A stretch of 64,000 nt of DNA, taken from NCBI GenBank assembly GCA_947627325.1, contig CANQVO010000002.1, forward strand, positions 1 through 64,000, read 5' to 3'. The DNA comes from an uncultured Oscillospiraceae bacterium. Its GTDB lineage: Bacteria; Bacillota; Clostridia; Oscillospirales; Oscillospiraceae. A program made the translations under genes and the position numbers. The notes beneath the pieces are model-generated. The model searched no databases and was not told where the DNA came from. It saw only the letters and a program-made list of their open reading frames with translations. Position 1 is the first letter of the stretch, and every line of letters starts with the position of its first letter. Shown piece after piece: positions 58,835 through 64,000 of this stretch.

Positions 58835-60547
58835 ATGGCATACATGAGGATGGGCGACCTGCTGGTCTCCGTCGGGCTGATCACCCAGGACCAGCTTCAG
58901 GAGGCCCTGAAGGTGGGCAAGGAGACCCGCAAGCGTTTGGGCGAGGTCCTCATCTCCACCGGCGTCATCACCGAACAGCAGATGATCGAGGCCCTGGAGA
59001 TGCAGCTGGGCATCAGCTTCATCGACCTGAGCAAGGCCAAGATCCCCACGGAGTTGGCCCGCCTGGTTCCCAAGAGTTTGGCGAAAAAGCACAGCGTGGT
59101 CCCCGTCCAGGTGGTCAAGGACGAGCTGATTTTAGCCATGGCCGACCCCCTGAACTTCATGGCCATCGAGGACGTGCGCTCCGCCACCCGCAAGCGGGTC
59201 ACCCCCCGCATCGCCACCGCCGTGGCGGTGGACCGGGCCATCGCCGCCCTCTACGGGGACGAGGGCGCGGTGAACGCCATCGAGGAGATGGTGGCCGCCG
59301 AGGGGCGGCCCGCCGCCGCCTCCGCCGCCGCCCAGGCCACCCACGACCTGGACGCGGAGAGCCAGTCCGCCCCCGTGGTTCGGTTGGTGAACTCCATTTT
59401 GGAGCAGGCCGTGACCGTCCGGGCCAGCGACATCCACCTGGAGCCCCAGGAGAAGGAGATGTTGGTGCGCATGCGGGTGGACGGCCTGCTGCGGGCGGGC
59501 GTCACCATCCCCAAGGACCTGCAGGAGCAGGTCATCTCCCGGCTGAAGATCATGGGCGGCATGGACATCGCCGAGCGCCGCGTCCCCCAGGACGGCCGCG
59601 TCTCCGTCCGGGTGAAGGGCGGGGAGGTGGACCTGCGGGTCTCCACCCTGCCCACCATCCACGGGGAAAAGGTGGTCATCCGTCTGCTGGACCGCAACGT
59701 TCAGCTCCACAAGCCGGAGGACCTGGGCCTGGGCGGGGACGATTTGGCCAAATACCACACCCTGCTGGAAAACGCCAGCGGCATGGTGCTCATCGTGGGC
59801 CCCACCGGCTCGGGCAAATCCTCCACCATGCAGACCATGATCCGCATTCTGAACACCCCGGAGTCCAACGTGGTCACCCTGGAGGACCCGGTGGAGTACC
59901 ACATCGACCGGGTCAACCAGGTGCAGATCAACGAGAAGACCGGCATGACCTTCGCCAGCGGCCTGCGCTCCATCCTGCGCCAGGACCCGGACGTGATCGC
60001 CGTGGGCGAGGTCCGGGACGGGGAGACGGCGGAGATCGCCATGCGCTCGGCCATCACCGGCCACCTGGTCCTCTCCACCATCCACGCCAACGACACCCTG
60101 GCCGGTATCAACCGTCTGCTGGACATGGGGGTGGAGCCCTACCTGATCGGCGACGCGCTGAAGGGCATGATCTCCCAGCGCCTGGTCCGCCGCATCTGCC
60201 CCCAGTGCCGGGAGGAGTACACCGCCAGCGAGGAGGACCTGCGCTGGCTGGGTCTGCCCCCCGGCACCCGCAAGACCCTCTACAAGGGCAAGGGCTGTCC
60301 CCACTGCTACCACACCGGCTACCAGGGCCGGATGGGCGTGTTCGAGGTCCTGGTCCTCAGCCGCAAGGCCAAGATGATGATCTCCGAGGGCCGCCCCAAG
60401 GCGGAGCTCATGGAGCTTCTGCAAAAGGAGGACTTCACCACCCTGCGCCAGAACTGCGTCCGGCTGGTGCTGGAGGGGATCACCACCATCGAAGAGGGTA
60501 TGCGGACCATCAATTCCACCGAGGAGGTGCCCAATGCTTCCGCTTAA
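58835..60547 (+). CDS. pilB: Type IV pilus assembly ATPase PilB
   Basis: Hexameric extension ATPase of type IV pili. 570 aa from ATG 58835. N-terminal MshEN-type domains (GDLLVSVGLITQDQLQEALK), then the secretion ATPase: ASDIHLEPQEKEMLVRMRVDG-like, Walker A VGPTGSGKSSTM near residue 322, Asp box LEDPVEYHIDRVNQVQIN, Walker B LRQDPDVIAVGEVRDGETAE and the zinc motif CPQC...CPHC near 455-490. Overlaps pilT by 14 nt. Confidence 0.95.
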   Translation: MAYMRMGDLLVSVGLITQDQLQEALKVGKETRKRLGEVLISTGVITEQQMIEALEMQLGISFIDLSKAKIPTELARLVPKSLAKKHSVVPVQVVKDELILAMADPLNFMAIEDVRSATRKRVTPRIATAVAVDRAIAALYGDEGAVNAIEEMVAAEGRPAAASAAAQATHDLDAESQSAPVVRLVNSILEQAVTVRASDIHLEPQEKEMLVRMRVDGLLRAGVTIPKDLQEQVISRLKIMGGMDIAERRVPQDGRVSVRVKGGEVDLRVSTLPTIHGEKVVIRLLDRNVQLHKPEDLGLGGDDLAKYHTLLENASGMVLIVGPTGSGKSSTMQTMIRILNTPESNVVTLEDPVEYHIDRVNQVQINEKTGMTFASGLRSILRQDPDVIAVGEVRDGETAEIAMRSAITGHLVLSTIHANDTLAGINRLLDMGVEPYLIGDALKGMISQRLVRRICPQCREEYTASEEDLRWLGLPPGTRKTLYKGKGCPHCYHTGYQGRMGVFEVLVLSRKAKMMISEGRPKAELMELLQKEDFTTLRQNCVRLVLEGITTIEEGMRTINSTEEVPNASA

Positions 60548-61580
60548 CGATCTGATCGCCCAGGCCAAGGAGCGCCGCACGTCCGATGTACATATCTGCC
60601 CCGGCCTGCCCGTGCGCTTCCGGGTGGACGGCGACCTCCAGGACTTCGACTCCCCCCTGACGCCGGAGGACACCGAGGCATACGCCCGGGAAATGCTTCC
60701 CGGCGTGGACATGAGCGGGGCGGGGGAGTGGGACTTAGCCATCACCTTCCCCGGCCCCATCCGCTGCCGCGTGAACATCTTCCGCCAGCGGCTGGGCCTG
60801 TCCGCGGCCATCCGCCTGCTGTCGGAGCGCATCCCGGAGCTGGACGACCTGGGCCTGCCCCCGGCGGTACAGCGCATCCCGGACATGAACCGGGGCCTGG
60901 TGCTGGTGACCGGCGAGACCGGCTCGGGCAAGTCCACCACTCTGGCCGCCATCCTGAACCGCATCAACCACACCAAGCCCTGCCACATCGTCACCATGGA
61001 GGACCCCATCGAGTACATCTACGCCCCCGACAAGTGCGTCATCAGCCAGCGGGAGGTGGGCCTGCACACGGAGAGCTACGGCAACGGCCTCCGGGCGGTC
61101 CTCCGGGAGGACCCGGACGTGATCCTCATCGGCGAGATGCGGGACCTGGACACCATCGAGACCGCCCTCACCGCCGCCGAGACCGGCCACCTGGTCTTCG
61201 CCACCCTCCACGTGGGCTCCGCGGCGGAGACGGTGGACCGCATCGTCACCGTCTTTCCCGCCTCCCGCCAGCAGCAGATCAGATTGCAGCTGTCCACCAC
61301 CCTCATGGCCGTGCTGTCCCAGCAGCTCCTGCCCCGCAAGACCACCGGCCGGGTCTGCGCCTGTGAGCTGATGATGGTCAACCCCGCCATCCGCAACCTC
61401 ATCCGGGAGGGCAAGACCCCCCAGATCGCCAGCACCCTCTCCACCTCCGCCAGCGAGGGGTCGCTGACCATGGACAACTGCATCCTGGACCTCTACCGCA
61501 AGCAGATCATCTCCGCCGAGACGGCCCGTCTGGCCGCCCGGGACCCGGAGGTCGTCCGCCGGGGCACCCTGCTGGGGTAA
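60534..61580 (+). CDS. pilT: Type IV pilus retraction ATPase PilT
   Basis: Powers pilus disassembly and twitching. 348 aa. RTSDVHICPGLPVRFRVDG, Walker A TGETGSGKSTTLAAIL near 128, MEDPIEYIY, LREDPDVILIGEMRDLDTIE, AETGHLVFATLHVGSAAETV. The usual AIRNLIRE motif of PilT (NPAIRNLIREGKTPQIAS) is present. Reads on from pilB and precedes pilC. Confidence 0.95.
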   Translation: MLPLNDLIAQAKERRTSDVHICPGLPVRFRVDGDLQDFDSPLTPEDTEAYAREMLPGVDMSGAGEWDLAITFPGPIRCRVNIFRQRLGLSAAIRLLSERIPELDDLGLPPAVQRIPDMNRGLVLVTGETGSGKSTTLAAILNRINHTKPCHIVTMEDPIEYIYAPDKCVISQREVGLHTESYGNGLRAVLREDPDVILIGEMRDLDTIETALTAAETGHLVFATLHVGSAAETVDRIVTVFPASRQQQIRLQLSTTLMAVLSQQLLPRKTTGRVCACELMMVNPAIRNLIREGKTPQIASTLSTSASEGSLTMDNCILDLYRKQIISAETARLAARDPEVVRRGTLLG

Positions 61581-61593
61581 GGGGGGATAGGGC

Positions 61594-62814
61594 GTGAACA
61601 CCTATAAGTATAGGGCCCGCCCCATCGCGGGCGGCAAGAGCGTCAACGGCGTCATCGAGGCGTACAGCGAGTACGAGGCCGTGGCCCAGATCAAGGCCCA
61701 GTCCCTGGTGGTGGAAAAGATCACCGAGCTGACCGAAAAGCAGGGCGTCCATGTGGACCTGAACGAGCCGCTGTGGGTCAGCGAGAAGGTGCTCAGCCTC
61801 ACCGCCAGCCAGTTCGCCATCATGCTCCGGGCGGGTCTTCCCATGAGCCGCATCGTGGAGCTCATCGCCGAGCAGACCAGCGACAAGCTGATGAAGCGCA
61901 TCCTCACCGCCTGCGCCGCGGACGTGTCCGCCGGGTACTCCCTGTCCCAGAGTTTGGAGAAAAACGGCAAGAAGATCCCCACCACCTTTATCGAGACGGT
62001 CCGGGCCGGGGAGACCTCCGGCTCGCTGGAGATCTGCTTCCAGCGGCTCAAGACCTACTACGAGAAATCCAACCGGGTCAAGCGCAAGGTCAAGAGCGCC
62101 CTGACCTACCCCGCCATCCTGCTGATCTTGTCGGTGGTGGTGGTGGGCGTGGTGATGGTGGTGCTGGTGCCCAGAATGACCCAGACCTTTGAGGGAATGG
62201 GGTCGGAGATGCCCCTGCCCACCCGCATCCTCATGGGTATGTCCCACTTCTTCACCCACTGGTGGCCCGTCCTGATCGCGGCCCTGGCCGCCCTGATCAT
62301 CGGCTACAAGCTCTACCGCAAGACCCCGGAGGGGGCGCTGCGGATCGGGCGGCTCAGCCTGAAGATCCCCGTCATCGGCAACATCGGCCGCATGAACGCC
62401 GCCAGCCAGTTTGCCAACACCCTGTGCGTCCTGCTCACCGCCGGACTGCCCATCACCCAGGTCATCGCCATCATCGCCCGCATTCTGGACAACGCCGCCA
62501 TCGCCAAGACCGTGGACGCGGCGGTGGTGGAGCTGGAGTCCGGCAAGCGCCTGGGCGCGGCCCTGGAGGGCAACCCCTATCTGCCCCCCATGCTGTTGGA
62601 GATGGTCAGCGTGGGGGAGGAGACCGGCGAACTGGAGCAGACCATGGACGTGATCGGCTCCTATTACGACGAGGAGGCGGAGGCCGCCTCCGCCAAGGCG
62701 GTGGGGATGCTGGAGCCCATGATGACCATCTTCCTGGGCTTGCTGGTGGGCTTCATCGTCATCGCCATCTACATCCCCATGTTCGGCATGGAGACCGCGG
62801 TGGCCGGCGCGTGA
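61594..62814 (+). CDS. pilC: Type IV pilus inner-membrane platform protein PilC
   Basis: Assembly platform (GspF family). 406 aa from GTG 61594 (GGGGGGA). YKYRARPIAGGKSVNGVIEA at the N-terminus, then two GspF repeats: FAIMLRAGLPMSRIVELIAE and FANTLCVLLTAGLPITQVIA, each followed by membrane helices; VRAGETSGSLEICFQRLKTY and VSVGEETGELEQTMDVIGSY are the matching family motifs. Confidence 0.95.
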   Translation: MNTYKYRARPIAGGKSVNGVIEAYSEYEAVAQIKAQSLVVEKITELTEKQGVHVDLNEPLWVSEKVLSLTASQFAIMLRAGLPMSRIVELIAEQTSDKLMKRILTACAADVSAGYSLSQSLEKNGKKIPTTFIETVRAGETSGSLEICFQRLKTYYEKSNRVKRKVKSALTYPAILLILSVVVVGVVMVVLVPRMTQTFEGMGSEMPLPTRILMGMSHFFTHWWPVLIAALAALIIGYKLYRKTPEGALRIGRLSLKIPVIGNIGRMNAASQFANTLCVLLTAGLPITQVIAIIARILDNAAIAKTVDAAVVELESGKRLGAALEGNPYLPPMLLEMVSVGEETGELEQTMDVIGSYYDEEAEAASAKAVGMLEPMMTIFLGLLVGFIVIAIYIPMFGMETAVAGA

Positions 62815-62834
62815 GCCGTCCTGTGGGTTTCAAT

Positions 62835-62855
62835 CGCGGAGCAGACCTCTCCGCG
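62835..62855 (+). other. Hairpin between pilC and the pilin gene
   Basis: CGCGGAG/CTCCGCG with a 7-nt loop and no T-run; may be a processing site separating the pilin message. Confidence 0.4.
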
Positions 62856-62894
62856 TTGGAATAAAAAGCATTTTATTAAAAGGAGGAAAAAAGT

Positions 62895-63260
62895 ATGAAG
62901 AAGGTCAACAACAAGAAGGGCTTCACCCTGGCCGAACTGCTGGTGGTGCTGGCCATCATGGCCATCCTGGTGGCCATCGCCGTGCCTCTGTTCACCGGCG
63001 CCATCGGTGACGCCAACGAGAAGGTCGTCGCCGCCAACAAGCGCGCCCTGAAGTCCGCCGCCCTGATCCAGGTCATGAACGACACCTCTGGCACTCTGAG
63101 CAAGGAAGGCCCCTGGAACGCCACCTGCGAGATCGCGGCCGACGGCACCATGGGTGAGATCACCATTAAGGACGGCGCGGCCACGGCGGAGAAGTCGGGT
63201 AATCCCGCCGGCGAGTATGTTGTGACGGTCGAAAAAGTCGATATTAAAACCGGTTCGTAA
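62895..63260 (+). CDS. Type IV pilin (major pilin candidate)
   Basis: 121 aa prepilin with a very strong ribosome site (AAAAGGAGG). Short basic leader KKVNNKKG, cleavage before Phe10, then FTLAELLVVLAIMAILVAIA with the essential Glu5. The mature globular domain of about 85 residues has a Thr-Ala-Lys-rich sheet region (EITIKDGAATAEKSGNP, EYVVTVEKVDIK) and only one Cys, so no disulfide loop. Position right after pilC and the strong site suggest the major subunit. Confidence 0.92.
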   Translation: MKKVNNKKGFTLAELLVVLAIMAILVAIAVPLFTGAIGDANEKVVAANKRALKSAALIQVMNDTSGTLSKEGPWNATCEIAADGTMGEITIKDGAATAEKSGNPAGEYVVTVEKVDIKTGS

Positions 63261-63287
63261 TTTCCCAACCAAATGATCTCCTCCCGT

Positions 63288-63308
63288 GGGGGGCGCGCCG
63301 CGCCCCCC
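63288..63308 (+). other. Very GC-rich hairpin between pilin gene and pilD
   Basis: GGGGGGCGC-GCC-GCGCCCCCC, extended by CCCG/CGGG. No T-run, so more likely a message stabiliser or partial terminator allowing more pilin than peptidase. Confidence 0.5.
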
Positions 63309-63400
63309 GGCGGGGGAAAGGGGCCAGGGGACACTCTGACCCTTTTCCCCTGCTTTTGGCTATCTTGGCCGGGGCGGAAAAACCACAGGAGCAAACGCCT

Positions 63401-64000
63401 ATGCTCAACGACTTCGGGCCGCTTTTGACGGCCTACCTCCTCTTCCTGGCCTTCGCCCTGGGCGCCTGTCTGGCCAGCTTTCTGGCTTGTCTGGCCGGCC
63501 GGGCCGCGGCGGGGGAGAAGCGCCCCTGGCGGGGCCGCTCCCACTGCGACAGCTGCGGCCGGACCCTGACCCCCCTAGACCTGGTCCCGGTGGTGAGCTA
63601 CCTGGCCCTGCGGGGCCGGTGCCGCACCTGCGGGGCCAAGATCGGGGCCACCTGCCTGGTGACCGAGTGCCTCCTGGGCGCCGTGTTCGTCACGGTGGTC
63701 TGGCGGGCGGGGCTGAGCCCCCAGGCCCTGGAGTTTATGCTCCTGGCCTGTGTCCTGCTCTACCTCTCCCTCATCGACCTTGCCACCATGGAGCTGCCCG
63801 GGGTGCCCATGCTCGTCGGGGCGGCGGGCTTCCTGGCCTTTCTCCCCGCCCACCCCGACCCCTTGCGCCGCCTGCTTCTGGGCCTGGCGGGGGCGGCGGC
63901 CATCGGCGGGGGCGTTCTGGCGGTGAGCCTGATCGCCGACAAGGTCATGGGCCGGGAGACCATGGGCGGCGGGGATATCAAGCTGCTGGCCCTGCTGGGG
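63401..64000 (+). CDS. pilD: Prepilin peptidase PilD (3' end cut by window edge)
   Basis: Aspartic membrane peptidase that cleaves and may methylate prepilins. 200 codons visible from ATG 63401 (AGGAGC). N-terminal zinc-type motif CDSCGRT...CRTCGAK near residues 49 and 74; first catalytic Asp in YLSLIDLATMELP; second in MGGGDIKLLALLG at the window edge. Several membrane helices. Processes the pilin encoded just upstream. Confidence 0.93.
   Translation, partial: MLNDFGPLLTAYLLFLAFALGACLASFLACLAGRAAAGEKRPWRGRSHCDSCGRTLTPLDLVPVVSYLALRGRCRTCGAKIGATCLVTECLLGAVFVTVVWRAGLSPQALEFMLLACVLLYLSLIDLATMELPGVPMLVGAAGFLAFLPAHPDPLRRLLLGLAGAAAIGGGVLAVSLIADKVMGRETMGGGDIKLLALLG

Noticed and set aside
63288-63308. 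Hairpin after the pilin gene as a full terminator
   Set aside because: There is no T-run on the coding strand after the stem.

Overview
The window looks like a chromosomal segment of a high-GC, spore-forming Bacillota of the Oscillospiraceae type (relatives of Flavonifractor, Lawsonibacter, Oscillibacter or Intestinimonas). The reasons are: GC-rich coding with strong Shine-Dalgarno sites and sigma-A promoters; a dgt-dnaG-rpoD order; dipicolinate synthase genes dpaA/dpaB (sporulation); type III glutamine synthetase; a Rex-type operator in front of gap; ZTP and FMN riboswitches; and a Gram-positive type IV pilus cluster. The species is inferred, not proven.

Layout. 0-8 kb (minus strand): hflX, yigZ, dgt, dnaG and the 5' two thirds of rpoD (cut by the window edge), then rpmE, a family-4 uracil-DNA glycosylase and sfsA. 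8-13.6 kb (plus): a BMP-type nucleoside-binding lipoprotein and its ABC transporter. 13.6-18.1 kb (minus): five tRNA genes, a lipoprotein cyclophilin, an AAA ATPase behind an unusual double-cloverleaf element, a VanZ-like protein, tmRNA, a second cyclophilin and smpB. 18.1-19.1 kb: a low-GC patch of small, possibly broken membrane genes. 19.1-30.6 kb: xth, an SLH-domain protein, a MacAB-like export system, dpaAB and an LtaS-like sulfatase. 30.7-31.7 kb: a second low-GC patch with an immunity-like gene, two tiny membrane peptides and repeats. 31.7-45.1 kb: degV, glnN, an exopolysaccharide operon, a GT-C glycosyltransferase, an acylating aldehyde dehydrogenase, a two-OB-fold SSB and malQ. 45.1-48.0 kb: a third low-GC island of lipoproteins and immunity-like genes bounded by two interleaved repeat pairs. 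48.1-64 kb: fhs (ZTP riboswitch), yerC, a methyltransferase, hslO, an orphan histidine-kinase-like protein, gap (Rex operator), an XRE regulator, queT, galU, ribU (FMN riboswitch), a YerB-like lipoprotein and pilB-pilT-pilC-pilin-pilD (last gene cut).

The core genes are ordinary. The unusual material is in the intergenic element at 15.8-16.0 kb and in the three low-GC patches. The element at 15.8-16.0 kb is two adjacent 78-nt sequences, each able to fold as an 8-bp stem closing three hairpins; the pair lies between 9-bp direct repeats that carry a -10 box. In the low-GC patches, a 30-bp repeat occurs three times, each time 3-11 nt behind the stop codon of a small gene and in the same orientation. 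Downstream of malQ there is a diverged second copy of the malQ 3' end, and an identical 87-bp repeat occurs twice, 2.2 kb apart. Together these suggest cassette-like gain of small immunity/lipoprotein genes at fixed sites; that mechanism is inference.
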